Origin: Anaerolineaceae bacterium
GTDB lineage: Bacteria; Chloroflexota; Anaerolineae; Anaerolineales; E44-bin32
Assembly (NCBI GenBank): GCA_020350285.1
Contig: CP070708.1
Span: forward strand, 1,156,246-1,220,245
Length of the DNA stretch: 64,000 nucleotides
Reading direction: 5' to 3'
Numbering within the stretch: the stretch's first letter is position 1; each line of letters starts with the position of its first letter. Both the position numbers and the translations under genes were made by a program. A model generated the notes under the pieces. That model searched no databases. It saw only the letters and a program-made list of their open reading frames with translations, and was not told where the DNA came from. Shown here piece by piece: positions 6,698 to 15,717 of this stretch.

Positions 6698-9265
6698 CTA
6701 CTGGCTGCTGTTTATTCGTGGGTACCAATACCATAACACGTCGCTTGCAGGTTTACCATTTACCGAGGCTGACATGTCGTGTAATACCACCACCGGGTTA
6801 TACCCGCGTGAATAAAAACCCAAGATCTCCTGGCGGTTGAAAGCCTCAAGAAGCACGGCGTTGATCGCATGTGCTTGGCCTTCCATGTCGAGTTGTAGAT
6901 CGGGATCGACCAACGAGCCTTGATCGAACTGATGTGAGGGTCGGCAGCTTCCATCTGGTGCCATTGCACAGGCCGTGGCACTTGTCCCCACTGACAAATA
7001 CCCAACATCCAAAATGATTGGACGCCCATGTAATGCGGGGTTGGCAAGTATCGTATCCACGAGCCAAGATCTTGCAGCTCTCCTCATTTCCGGGATCGTA
7101 GGATCTTCATTTGTGGTGAGTGGAGCGTGCCAATATATGTGTACTTCGTCGAATGCGTCGATGATCGCAGGGATCGGTTGAAGCTCTTGACCTAACTCGA
7201 TTTCAAAAGCCAATTTGCCAGAGAAGAACTTGCGTATGTCCTCGACCATGGTTCGCCATTGATCTTCAGCGTTTGCAGGGACGCCTGATGCCGTCCCGTC
7301 TGGCAGTTGTCCGTCTGGTAAAGAGGGTGTGATTTCTGGACCTCCGAGTACGAGTTTGCGGACCCCCGCAGCTTGAGCCTGACGAGCGATGGTCATGAGC
7401 ATCGCTCGATATTCCTCGAACCAAACCGTCCACCATGGTTCATCACGAGTTGCGTCCATCCACCATGCATCAACTTCGCCATCCAAATACCGCAAGCTGG
7501 GCCGCAGGACCACCTGTACACCATTGTCGATAGCATCGGAAGCCATCGATCGGAGATCATTACTAAAGGGGGCGAAAGCAGGATCAAAGGTAAGAACTGG
7601 AGTTGGGTTATTTGAGCGAAGGATCCAGGTTGATGACAGTACAACGCTGTCGGTCCCGAGGCTTGCGAGCTGGATCATCGCGCTCTCATTGAAGGGCACC
7701 CAATTTGGTCGAAATGCCGACAGGAAAGAGATCCCGGTCTCAAATTCAGGGCGAGGAGTAATATCTGGCGCGACCACGGTGATACTGGGCCGATCAGGAT
7801 CCAACCACTGCCAAGCACTCACTTCATCTTGTACATCCTGGGGTGTTTTCAAACCAGTGATCTGTCTCCCAGCGTGATTCGGACCAGGGGTATCGGCATC
7901 GTCAGCGCTTCCACATTGTCCGTTGCGACAATAGCGGTATCGAAGTTCCTGTTCTTGTTCTAATGGACCATAGAGGACGTAGTACCAATTGTTTTCATCA
8001 AGGAGCCACATCGGTATCGGCTCATGCCAATCGGAAAGATTGAATTGGATGCTGATGTGATCGGAGGTGGGCGTGTTTTCAGGTATGTTGAGGTGGAACC
8101 GTATGCTGCCTGTATCCCTTTCGTGCCAGGTGGAGATGACATCCCTGATCACAAGGTCATGATCAGGGACGATCATTTGCCGTGTGATCAAGTTACCCTT
8201 GTTGTCACGTTCTGCATTCCAAAGGCTATCACCCAGACTGTACTTGTAACGAAGATCCGTACCAGCGTAGAAGGTGATAACTGTGAGGTAGTGAGTGGGA
8301 TCAATCAGTGTAAGCTGAGGCATATGACTATTGGCAACACTGATCCCACCTTCAAGCGTGCTGAATCGGTTCCCTAATTGCTGCACGTTCCCTGCGATCC
8401 GCACAGGAGTTCCTGGGATGGTGTCCGATGGGACAATGACCTCAAATGTGACCTGAACGGCTTTTGCTGGCTGCAAACCTAATTCGACGGGGGTCATACT
8501 CTCTGCAGCGACAATGGCCCCTTGCTGAGCCGTTTGATAAGAGCCATCTGGGCTGAAGACGACTAAGTTGTGTAATCCTGGTGGGAGACCGTCTAACCGG
8601 AAATATCCTTCGCCGTCCGTGAATTCTGTCACTCCTGCTGCGGAGACAATGACTTCAGGTAACGCCTCTCCGGTATTGGCATCATGAATACGACCTGTAA
8701 TGCGCCCCACGGCTCCCTGGTAGGAGATATCTGACCACGAGGCGATAATGTCATCGATTTGAATGGGGCCGGGAATATGAGCGACTCGGTAGAGGATTGA
8801 TGCCCCTGAAGTGGTCACCTCATGAGCCAGGGAGGGTTTGTTACGGATATATCGGTATCGCAAGAGGGATCCCACCGGTGGAGTTAGTCGTACCTGCCAG
8901 TGCCCGTCCGCCAACCTTTTCATGGGGATTGTCGTCGTGTGATGTACAAGGCTGGTGACCTCGTCCAGTAAGACCAACGCCAGATCATCTCTATTTGAGG
9001 TACCTTCAGGTGGGAGCACATTGAATATCACCTCAGCAGCTGGAAGTGGCGTCGGGCTTGGAACGGGGACCGGAGTTGGACCATACTCAGAGGTGGATGA
9101 GTCCATAAGCGAAGAACAAGCACTGCACAAGAGAATCAAGCACAACCCGAGTATCCATGCTGGTCGATGGATTCTCTTGAGAAACACCCTGCCAGGGTTA
9201 ATGGCTCGAATCTGATGAGGTATCTGTGAGGGATCAAGCCTATGGTTAACTGCCAACGTTATCAT
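6698..9265 (-). CDS. Large lipoprotein with starch-binding-like domains and a TIM-barrel-like C-terminus
   Basis: 855 residues from an ATG with a strong AAGGAG ribosome binding site; the longer frame would overlap the upstream gene by 113 bases. A membrane-spanning signal ends in LLCSAC (Cys near 50), then a PTPVPVPSPTP linker. Several beta domains follow: a carboxypeptidase-regulatory-like repeat (GRITGRIHDANTGEALPEV) and CBM20-like modules (VTFEVIVPSDTIPGTPVRI). The C-terminal 330 residues (from FLSAFRPNWVPFNESAM) resemble a glycoside-hydrolase TIM barrel such as GH113-like proteins, with LVLGGPEITPSL and a final FYSRGYNPVVVLHD. It is probably a surface glycan-binding or glycan-cleaving lipoprotein. 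The substrate is not evident and the GH assignment is tentative. It overlaps the stop of the upstream PH-like gene by 20 bases, suggesting co-translation. Confidence 0.68.
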   Translation of the reverse strand: MITLAVNHRLDPSQIPHQIRAINPGRVFLKRIHRPAWILGLCLILLCSACSSLMDSSTSEYGPTPVPVPSPTPLPAAEVIFNVLPPEGTSNRDDLALVLLDEVTSLVHHTTTIPMKRLADGHWQVRLTPPVGSLLRYRYIRNKPSLAHEVTTSGASILYRVAHIPGPIQIDDIIASWSDISYQGAVGRITGRIHDANTGEALPEVIVSAAGVTEFTDGEGYFRLDGLPPGLHNLVVFSPDGSYQTAQQGAIVAAESMTPVELGLQPAKAVQVTFEVIVPSDTIPGTPVRIAGNVQQLGNRFSTLEGGISVANSHMPQLTLIDPTHYLTVITFYAGTDLRYKYSLGDSLWNAERDNKGNLITRQMIVPDHDLVIRDVISTWHERDTGSIRFHLNIPENTPTSDHISIQFNLSDWHEPIPMWLLDENNWYYVLYGPLEQEQELRYRYCRNGQCGSADDADTPGPNHAGRQITGLKTPQDVQDEVSAWQWLDPDRPSITVVAPDITPRPEFETGISFLSAFRPNWVPFNESAMIQLASLGTDSVVLSSTWILRSNNPTPVLTFDPAFAPFSNDLRSMASDAIDNGVQVVLRPSLRYLDGEVDAWWMDATRDEPWWTVWFEEYRAMLMTIARQAQAAGVRKLVLGGPEITPSLPDGQLPDGTASGVPANAEDQWRTMVEDIRKFFSGKLAFEIELGQELQPIPAIIDAFDEVHIYWHAPLTTNEDPTIPEMRRAARSWLVDTILANPALHGRPIILDVGYLSVGTSATACAMAPDGSCRPSHQFDQGSLVDPDLQLDMEGQAHAINAVLLEAFNRQEILGFYSRGYNPVVVLHDMSASVNGKPASDVLWYWYPRINSSQ

Positions 9266-10049
9266 TGTCTCCTTGTCTTGCCCTAAGATGTTCGATGAGT
9301 TGGGTGCATATTTCAACATTCGGCACTTGATGTGCCGGAATCCGAATCCTTTGACCATCGATCAGCTCCAGAGACAATATGCCTCGACCAAGAGAGATGC
9401 TTCCCAGATCCTCCCATTGAAGTATTTGATCCTTGCGTTGGATACCTTTAGTGGTGAGGATGAGGGGCCCAAATGATAGTGGATCACCCTGGTTATATTC
9501 TTGCCGATAACCTTCCAATAAGTCAGGATAAACTTGACTCTTGATGAATTCCGCGAGCCCGCTCATATCGGTTAAGGCGTGGGTGAGACGCAGTTGGCGA
9601 CCATCGTTCAAGTATATTCTCAAGATAGTCTGAGCCCCCCAAGCATATTTTGAGAATCCGTAACTAACGGCAGAGGTGTGGATTCGCTGGATCTGTTTCC
9701 AGAGGATTTTCTCCTCATAGCGCCCTTGTCGGTAGACCATACCTGATGAGTGCAGATTTATACGTAAACCCCGTGATCGCCAAGTGAGGACAAGTCCAAG
9801 GATACCTAAACTTGCGAAGGCGAGAACGGTTAATAGGGCCGGTGTGGTCCAACGCCATATGGCAGCTGAACCGTAATTATTAAAAGCGAAGAGCCAACGC
9901 CATGCAGTCCACACCGCCGCGATGGCTGTTCCACTCAAGCCTACGATCACGAGGGCTGGATAGAGGATGGCTAACTCCCGTCGCAAACGGTGCTCTCTGA
10001 GAAGGCCCCCAAGGTTTTGATGAGGCTGATATGTGTTGTTGTCAGTCAA
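9246..10049 (-). CDS. Membrane protein with PH-like domain repeats
   Basis: 267 residues. Two transmembrane helices lie near residues 28-50 (ILYPALVIVGLSGTAIAAVW) and 65-90 (WRWTTPALLTVLAFASLGIL). They are followed by a cytosolic part with two PH-like segments: VYRQGRYEEKILWKQIQRI and, near the end, GIQRKDQILQWEDLGSISL. The second is followed by a dipeptide-rich strand and PNVEICTQLIEHL. This pattern resembles the DUF6585-type or bacterial PH (YdbS-like) membrane families. Function is unknown. It is coupled by overlap to the large lipoprotein gene downstream, so the two may act together at the membrane. Confidence 0.6.
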   Translation of the reverse strand: MTDNNTYQPHQNLGGLLREHRLRRELAILYPALVIVGLSGTAIAAVWTAWRWLFAFNNYGSAAIWRWTTPALLTVLAFASLGILGLVLTWRSRGLRINLHSSGMVYRQGRYEEKILWKQIQRIHTSAVSYGFSKYAWGAQTILRIYLNDGRQLRLTHALTDMSGLAEFIKSQVYPDLLEGYRQEYNQGDPLSFGPLILTTKGIQRKDQILQWEDLGSISLGRGILSLELIDGQRIRIPAHQVPNVEICTQLIEHLRARQGDNDNVGS

Positions 10050-10142
10050 CTAACCTAATATCCTTTGTGGCGAAAAGTATTGTCAGCCTCAAGGTGGCGA
10101 TCATTCCAGATGCGACAATGAGTGTTCGGCTTTTCGCTTTAG

Positions 10143-11000
10143 TCAATCGCGACTACGAAGCCTCCGGCGTTGTGCAAGCGCTGCTAACCCGATGCTGACG
10201 AAATAGAGCACGATCATAGGTGCCATCACTAAAGCCATATTTATAGGGTCGATGGTTGGCGTGATCATCGCGGCAAAAATTGCTATGCCCAACACAGCGA
10301 AGCGCCAGCCGCTAATAAGGGTCTGGGCTTGGAGGATCCCCAGAGCAGCAAGCACGTAAATCACCAGCGGAAACTGGAAAGAAATACCAGTCCAGAACAT
10401 CACACCGGTGACAAAGCGGATGTAATTCGACGGTCTCGGAACCGTTGTGATGTCCATGAAATCGAGGAGAAAGGGCAGCGCGATCGGTAACATAAACTTA
10501 TATGCGAACACCAAACCGGCGATGAATAAAAGAGTTGCGACCGGGATCGCAATCAACAACATCAATCGTTCTCGGCGACGTAAACCGGGGTTGACAAAGG
10601 CGAACATCTCGATCCCGATATAAGGGAATGCGATCGCAAAACCTGTCAACAATGAGACCCTCATAAATGCCCCGATGGATTCGGTGACCTCAATCGCTTG
10701 AAGTGCTTCAGTTCCACCGATCGGTTGGGATAGCCAATTCAGGATGCGCTGGGCGAAAATGGTGCTGACCGCGACGGTCAGGATGAGGACGAGAAGTGAG
10801 CGGAATAGGTGCCCACGAAGTGCTTCGATGTGTTCGATAAGCACTGAAGGGTTCTCAATTGTGCGGGCAAATACATCTTCTAAGGCGGCGTCCTCAGGTT
10901 CGTGCGAGAGGAAATTTCTGATCGCGATGAAAGGTTTGGCGATCAGACGGAAGGGGGCGGTGATCAAACGCCATAATCTTCTGAAGAAGGAGCGAATCAT
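10143..11000 (-). CDS. tatC: Sec-independent translocase subunit TatC
   Basis: 285 residues with six hydrophobic segments and the family N-terminal signature LIEHIEALRGHLFRS before helix 1, plus the FPYIGIEMFAFVNPGL segment of the second helix pair. TatC forms the twin-arginine signal peptide receptor in the cytoplasmic membrane. The 55-residue N-terminal cytosolic extension before the signature is longer than in E. coli TatC. The gene follows tatA/B by 78 bases on the same strand, so the Tat genes probably form one unit. Confidence 0.92.
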   Translation of the reverse strand: MIRSFFRRLWRLITAPFRLIAKPFIAIRNFLSHEPEDAALEDVFARTIENPSVLIEHIEALRGHLFRSLLVLILTVAVSTIFAQRILNWLSQPIGGTEALQAIEVTESIGAFMRVSLLTGFAIAFPYIGIEMFAFVNPGLRRRERLMLLIAIPVATLLFIAGLVFAYKFMLPIALPFLLDFMDITTVPRPSNYIRFVTGVMFWTGISFQFPLVIYVLAALGILQAQTLISGWRFAVLGIAIFAAMITPTIDPINMALVMAPMIVLYFVSIGLAALAQRRRLRSRD

Positions 11001-11078
11001 ATCGGTGTGGGGATGCTTACAATTCTCAGTCTAGTATCGTCGTTTTTACTCATTGCTGCTAACAGCCATGAATACCGA

Positions 11079-11498
11079 TCACGCTGTTTCTTGATCCGGT
11101 TGGGTATCGGATGATTTCTCTGGCTCATCTGGCTCGTCAGTATAACCTTCCGCCACTATTCCAGCTTCTCGAATCTCTTGATCCAATACTTCAACTTCCT
11201 TGCTGATCTCCTTTCCGATCTTTCCCGTACTTTGGCGTACTGCCTCAAGCTCTTGTATTGCGGCCTCGCGAGCTTGTTGTAATTCTTCTAAGGCCGCTTC
11301 GCGAGCCAGTCTCTCGGGTAAGTTACGCAAGGTGCGTGATGTATCGAGGAGCATGCGCCAGGTATCTGATTTATAGAGTCGGTTCAAAAAACGACCCATG
11401 GAGCGTGCGGCTTTACCAATATCACGTGGACCGATCACCACCAAAGCGATGATGAAGATGAAGATCAGCTCCATTGGACCAACACCTAAAAAGTCCAT
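11079..11498 (-). CDS. Tat translocase subunit TatA/TatB family
   Basis: 139 residues. A single N-terminal helix (MELIFIFIIALVVIGP) is followed by the Gly-Pro hinge, an amphipathic helix (IGKAARSMGRFLNRLYK) and a long charged, coiled-coil-prone tail rich in Glu and Lys. This is the TatA/TatB architecture. The length and the GPRDIGKAARSMG region look more TatB-like, but the split is not certain by eye. The ATG abuts the nusB stop codon (TAG-ATG) and the ribosome binding site AAGGAG lies within the end of nusB, so translation is coupled to it. Confidence 0.88.
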   Translation of the reverse strand: MDFLGVGPMELIFIFIIALVVIGPRDIGKAARSMGRFLNRLYKSDTWRMLLDTSRTLRNLPERLAREAALEELQQAREAAIQELEAVRQSTGKIGKEISKEVEVLDQEIREAGIVAEGYTDEPDEPEKSSDTQPDQETA

Positions 11499-11951
11499 CT
11501 ACTCCTTCCTGGAGTCGTTGCGTTGCAGTTGACGGCGGATTTCCGCCTCGCGGTCAGCTAAAGTGCCGAGTACGCCATTGACGAAACGAGCGGAACTATC
11601 GGAACCGAAACGTTTCGCCAACTCAACGGCTTCGTTGATCGCAACTTTGAGTGGTGTCTCTCCGGCAGCAGCGAACTCCCACAACGCTAGGCGAAGGATG
11701 TTGCGGTCAAGGATAGCCAATTCATCAACCGGCCATTCCGGTGCGCAACTGGCAATGAGGTCGTCTAGTTCGGATGCATAATCTATGGCACCAAGAACTA
11801 AACGTTGCATAAATGCTTGTGCTTCCTCCCCGAGAGACTCGTCCTTCGCGAGGTGAAACGCAATTACCTCCTCAGCCGGGTGGTCAACACTATCTACTTC
11901 GTAAAGTACTTGGAGCGCAAGGCTCCGTGCTCGTCGTCGTTCGCGTTTCAT
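11499..11951 (-). CDS. nusB: Transcription antitermination factor NusB
   Basis: 150 residues from the internal ATG (MKRERRRARSLALQVLYEVD), preferred because longer starts overlap the upstream Asp23 gene. The arginine-rich N-terminus, the ILDRNILRLALWE motif and the C-terminal KRFGSDSSARFVNGVLG motif are diagnostic. NusB with NusE binds boxA RNA in rRNA antitermination. Gene order Asp23-nusB-tatA-tatC suggests one operon. Confidence 0.95.
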   Translation of the reverse strand: MKRERRRARSLALQVLYEVDSVDHPAEEVIAFHLAKDESLGEEAQAFMQRLVLGAIDYASELDDLIASCAPEWPVDELAILDRNILRLALWEFAAAGETPLKVAINEAVELAKRFGSDSSARFVNGVLGTLADREAEIRRQLQRNDSRKE

Positions 11952-11967
11952 CGCGGTTGGGTGAAAC

Positions 11968-12336
11968 CTAGCTGACCTCGTAATCGTAGTCGATGTCTTC
12001 GATATGAACATCTATGCGTTGGACCTGCATCCCAACCATGTCCTCAATCGCTCGGCCAACCTCTGCCTGTACTTTCCTGCTGACCTCACGCACATTGGTA
12101 TTTCGTGCCAAGATGAGATATAGATCAACCGACACCGCATCTTCATCGATCTCAATCCGTACTCCCTCGCCTGAGCCGCGCCTGAATAGCCGGTTAACCC
12201 CGCCGGGTATTGACGCAATCGTGGCAACACCGGGGACACTTAAGGCCGTCAAACGGGCGATGGTTATCAGTACACCCGGTGCAATGGTGGTGGTTCCGGG
12301 GGCTCGACCGGTATTCTGACCCTGCTCGTCCATCAT
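11968..12336 (-). CDS. Asp23/Gls24 family envelope-stress-type protein
   Basis: 122 residues from an ATG preceded by GAGGGAGAAAT. The family pattern is visible: GTTTIAPGVLITIARLTALSVPGVA at the start of the domain, a loop with GGVNRLF, and then VSVDLYLILARNTNVREVSRKVQAEVGRAIEDMVGMQV. Asp23 proteins are small cytosolic or membrane-associated proteins of unclear molecular function, commonly found just upstream of nusB in Gram-positive-like genomes, as here. Two ATGs are adjacent (12336 and 12333); the first was used. Confidence 0.87.
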   Translation of the reverse strand: MMDEQGQNTGRAPGTTTIAPGVLITIARLTALSVPGVATIASIPGGVNRLFRRGSGEGVRIEIDEDAVSVDLYLILARNTNVREVSRKVQAEVGRAIEDMVGMQVQRIDVHIEDIDYDYEVS

Positions 12337-12428
12337 ATTTCTCCCTCTGTATCTCTCATCGAGATATTTTTCCATACCTGCCCTTACCATCCGAATAACG
12401 GGTGGGTGATCCTTCAAGGATGAATCCT

Positions 12429-13184
12429 TTAGTACATTCCCAATCCACCGTCTACGCTGAGGACATGTCCAGTGATATAAGCTGCGTCATCGGAGGCAAG
12501 AAAGCTAGCAGCCTTGGCGATATCTTCTGGTTGACCGACTCGATTGAGTGGGATCAAGTCTTGCATGTTATCGAGATGCTCTTGAATTGCATCGGGGACA
12601 TTGGCCCATATGTCGGTTTCAACAAAACCGGCTGCGATTGCATTAACGGTGATATTCCTGCGTGCGACCTCGCGAGCTAAGGCCTTGGTGAAACCTATTT
12701 GTCCTGCCTTGGAGGCAGAATAATTCGTCTGCCCTGGGTTGCCCATCTGTCCCGACACGGAGGTGATGTTGATGATCCGGCCGTACCGGCGACGCATCAT
12801 ATGACGCACTGCCACTTTAGAGCAATTGAAAGCTGCTTTGAGGTTGGTCTGGATCACACGATCCCAGTCTTCCTCTCGCATCGTCATAATCAAGCCGTCG
12901 CGAGTGATCCCGGCGTTGTTCACAAGAATGTGGAGGTCGTCGAATTCTTGTATCGCGAATTTGATCAGCTTCTCGGCTTGATCGTACTCGCCCACATCCG
13001 CCTGGAAGGCTACCGCATGACCTCCAGAAGCTTCGATGGTTTGAACCACCTCGTCTGCTGCCTCATTGTTCGAGTGGTAGTTAACGACGACCTGGGCGCC
13101 CTCCTTTGCCAGTTCTATCGCGATCGCGCGCCCGATACCGCGTGAGGCTCCGGTGACGACAGCAGATTTTCCATCAAACTTCAT
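12429..13184 (-). CDS. fabG: 3-oxoacyl-[acyl-carrier-protein] reductase
   Basis: 251 residues, a classical short-chain dehydrogenase. It has the NADP-binding GASRGIGRAIA near residue 13, NNAGITRDGLIMTM, the catalytic Ser in INITSVSGQMGNPGQ, the YSASK pair, and the C-terminal SVDGGLGMY. The NNAGITRDGLI and SGQMGNPGQTNYSASKAG strings are typical of FabG rather than of generic SDRs. It reduces beta-ketoacyl-ACP in fatty acid synthesis. It stands at the head of the Asp23-nusB-tat series. Confidence 0.92.
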   Translation of the reverse strand: MKFDGKSAVVTGASRGIGRAIAIELAKEGAQVVVNYHSNNEAADEVVQTIEASGGHAVAFQADVGEYDQAEKLIKFAIQEFDDLHILVNNAGITRDGLIMTMREEDWDRVIQTNLKAAFNCSKVAVRHMMRRRYGRIINITSVSGQMGNPGQTNYSASKAGQIGFTKALAREVARRNITVNAIAAGFVETDIWANVPDAIQEHLDNMQDLIPLNRVGQPEDIAKAASFLASDDAAYITGHVLSVDGGLGMY

Positions 13185-13808
13185 CTCTTCTCCTTCGAGT
13201 TAGGTGGGTTGCCCCAATCCGCTTTGGGGATTATACCCAGAAAAAGGTAAGGACGTTTGATTGATAGCTATCAGCGATCAGCCATCAGCACACAGCGAAG
13301 AAAGGACATCATCATGCAGTCTGACCGGTAGTTTTAATTCCGCTGAGGGCTGTAAGCTGAAAACTGGTAACTCTTATGATGCGTCATTCTTCCCTAGAAT
13401 TTACACATCCAGGTCTGAAATCGTAGGGGCGAACGGCTAGTCGCCCCTACAACATTCTCATTGAATGTCATTCTGAGCGCCGTAAGGCGCGAAGAATCCC
13501 TATGATGCAGCATTATGAACGCATCATCCCAGGGATTCCTCGCTCACGTTGCTCGCTCGGAATGACATAGGAGGTGATGCGTCATTCATTCCTCTAAGAT
13601 CCATGCATCCATTCTAAAATCGTAGGGGCGCTTCGCGAAGCGCCCCTACGACATTGTTGAAGGGGATCAACTTATGGCGTCATTCTTCCCTAGGATTTCC
13701 ACATCCAGTCACGAAATTGTAGGGGCGGGGTTACCCCGCCCCTACATGGATAGACTTTCACTCCTCCAGGACGTTGTTTATGACGATGTCCGCACAAAGC
13801 TTAGATGT
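13185..13808. repeat. Repeat-filled intergenic region
   Basis: 624 bases without a gene. It holds three GTAGGGGCG-type palindromes (13423-13450, 13621-13650, 13718-13746) and one longer element (13465-13568) bounded by inverted ATGTCATTC/GAATGACAT ends with complementary AATCCCT and AGGGATT arms inside. The ATCAG-type iterations near 13265-13292 are another repeat seen elsewhere. Two near-identical short strings (TCATTCTTCCCTA) precede the first and third palindromes. No promoter or reading frame of note was seen. Confidence 0.85.
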
Positions 13809-14846
13809 TCAACCCAGCCCGGGTACACCCGCCTCCACCGCCCGTTGAATCAACTGCTCGGGTCGTCCGCGGAATTGATCATGTGCTACTCTGCCCTCGA
13901 CCAGGTCGAGCAGTATCTCCGTGAGGACGTGGTTGGCAGGTGTAGGAACACCCGACTGAGCACCCTGTTGAACGACGGCACCGTTAAGCCAGCGTACTTC
14001 GCTTCGACCTCGGCCTATGTCGTAGTTAAACGAGGGCAGTTTATCACCTCGACCCCTGGATACCACACGGCGCAAAAATGGTTGGATCAGGGACGCGGGG
14101 AGGTTTATCGCCCGCCCTAGTAGACCGACCGGGACATCGGGCAGGTTTTGGGGCGAGAAGCCCATCTGACGCATGACACGTACGGTTTCTCGCAAAGCCT
14201 CGATCTCTATCCGAAAGAGCTCTCGATGAACGAGGATCTGCGCCGGCAGCCAACCCATGATGGCCGATGTGGCGTTGGTGACGATGTTCGTCAGTAGCTT
14301 GGACCACTTCATCCGATCAGGATTGGGATAAAGGTGAGGGTCTAAGCCCGCCTGAGATAACTCGTTTAGGAGCTTTGGAAGGATGGCGTGATCGCCAGCC
14401 AGACCGCAGCCCCGTTGACGCTCAACCCGAAGAACTCCGGGTTCGATCATTTGCACCGCGGTTGTCAATGTAGCAGGAATGACATGCTCTGCACCGATAG
14501 CGGTCGCAAGCGTGGTCTCATTATTGATGCCATTTAATAAGCAGACGACATCTAGTGGACGGGAGGTTCCCCGTATAAGTTCAGCCGCTTCATGGCAGTC
14601 GTACGCTTTTACAGAGAGAAGGATGATATCCGGTGGGTGAGGGTCAAATGCCTGTTCCAAGGTGGTGACCACGGATGGTGTCAGCAATCGCCACGCAGGA
14701 CCGTCTCCAATGACTACCATCCCTTGAGCTTGCATCACTCGAGCCAACTTTGGTCGAGCGAGAAAGGTCACCTGATGTCCTGCCAATGCCAGTCGAATGC
14801 CGAACAATCCCCCGACGGCCCCGGTTCCAAAGACCAGGTAGTGCAC
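13809..14846 (-). CDS. Ketopantoate reductase family protein (ApbA/PanE)
   Basis: 345 residues. The N-terminal Rossmann motif FGTGAVGGLFGIRLALAGH, the DIILLSVKAYD segment and the LLNGINNE loop match ApbA/PanE. The C-terminal helical domain has KWSKLLTNIVTNATSAI, where the Lys is the family's catalytic residue. Canonical PanE reduces 2-dehydropantoate to pantoate for CoA synthesis; many paralogues of this family act on other 2-keto acids and no panB/panC is nearby, so the substrate is open. Its stop is one base from the parB stop-side boundary and it is read in the same direction, probably as the last gene of the pfkB-parA-parB unit. Confidence 0.85.
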   Translation of the reverse strand: MHYLVFGTGAVGGLFGIRLALAGHQVTFLARPKLARVMQAQGMVVIGDGPAWRLLTPSVVTTLEQAFDPHPPDIILLSVKAYDCHEAAELIRGTSRPLDVVCLLNGINNETTLATAIGAEHVIPATLTTAVQMIEPGVLRVERQRGCGLAGDHAILPKLLNELSQAGLDPHLYPNPDRMKWSKLLTNIVTNATSAIMGWLPAQILVHRELFRIEIEALRETVRVMRQMGFSPQNLPDVPVGLLGRAINLPASLIQPFLRRVVSRGRGDKLPSFNYDIGRGRSEVRWLNGAVVQQGAQSGVPTPANHVLTEILLDLVEGRVAHDQFRGRPEQLIQRAVEAGVPGLG

Positions 14847-14847
14847 T

Positions 14848-15717
14848 TCAGGATCCTGACGAGTCGCTCAGTAAACGGTCAACGATGGCGTTTAATTCCT
14901 CATCTGAATAGAAATGGATGACCAAACTGCCGCCTCTCCGACCACGCTTGACCGTGACACGGGTTTCGAGTAGTTCACTCAGTTGATCTTCAAGGGCGAC
15001 TTCTTCGGGGGATCGAGATGGAGGTGGACGAGATGGTCTGCGCTCCCCACATAAACGTCGGACCAACTCCTCAGTTTGACGGACGTTTAAACCGCGCTTA
15101 ATAACTGTCTGCAGTGCTGCTGATTGGGCTTGATGAGAGGACAGCGCTAGTAAAGCGCGGGCATGCCCTTCGCGAACAGCCCCCTCCGCCAACGCTTGGC
15201 GCACGGCAGGGGAGAGATTTAGCAACCGTAATGTGTTGGTAACTGTGGTGCGACTCTTTCCTACGCGGACAGCGATCTCTTCATGTGAGAGACCGAAGTC
15301 TTGTGCGAGTTGCCGATATCCCTCGGCGGCTTCAAGGGGGTTAAGATCGGATCGTTGTAGGTTTTCGACCAGTGCCCACTCGAGGCCCTGGCGTTCATCC
15401 GCTTGACGGATGATGACAGGCACCCTGCTCAAACCGGCCATCCGTGCGGCTTCGAGTCGTCGTTCACCTGCTATGAGCAGATAACCTGTTCCGGCCTTCG
15501 GTTTGGCGACGATCAGCGGCTGGAGTACGCCATGTTCCTCAATCGAATCTGCCAACTCTTTCAGACCTTCGGCATCAATATCCGACCGCGGTTGCCGCGG
15601 GTTGGGTCGAATATCATCTGTCGATACTTGAAGCACACCCCCAGTTGGAGCGGGAAATTCCTCTCCAGCAGGGATGAGGGCATCGAGTCCTTTTCCCAAA
15701 CCACTTTTACGGCTCAT
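14848..15717 (-). CDS. parB: Chromosome partitioning protein ParB
   Basis: 289 residues from the ATG beginning MSRKSGLGKGLDALIP, the typical ParB N-terminus, with GAGGAGAG ahead of it. Next come the box I region (IRPNPRQPRSDID), the CTPase/ParB box II GERRLEAARMAGL, the helix-turn-helix SHEEIAVRVGKSRTTVTNTLRLL, and a C-terminal dimerisation segment rich in Glu and Arg. ParB binds parS and loads as a CTP-dependent clamp. The start overlaps the parA stop by 11 bases. I did not find a clear parS 16-mer by eye. Confidence 0.94.
   Translation of the reverse strand: MSRKSGLGKGLDALIPAGEEFPAPTGGVLQVSTDDIRPNPRQPRSDIDAEGLKELADSIEEHGVLQPLIVAKPKAGTGYLLIAGERRLEAARMAGLSRVPVIIRQADERQGLEWALVENLQRSDLNPLEAAEGYRQLAQDFGLSHEEIAVRVGKSRTTVTNTLRLLNLSPAVRQALAEGAVREGHARALLALSSHQAQSAALQTVIKRGLNVRQTEELVRRLCGERRPSRPPPSRSPEEVALEDQLSELLETRVTVKRGRRGGSLVIHFYSDEELNAIVDRLLSDSSGS

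Noticed and set aside
13423-13746. A CRISPR array from the regularly repeated GTAGGGGCG elements
   Set aside because: The elements are palindromic, irregularly spaced, and their centres differ. No spacers of constant length and no cas genes are seen.
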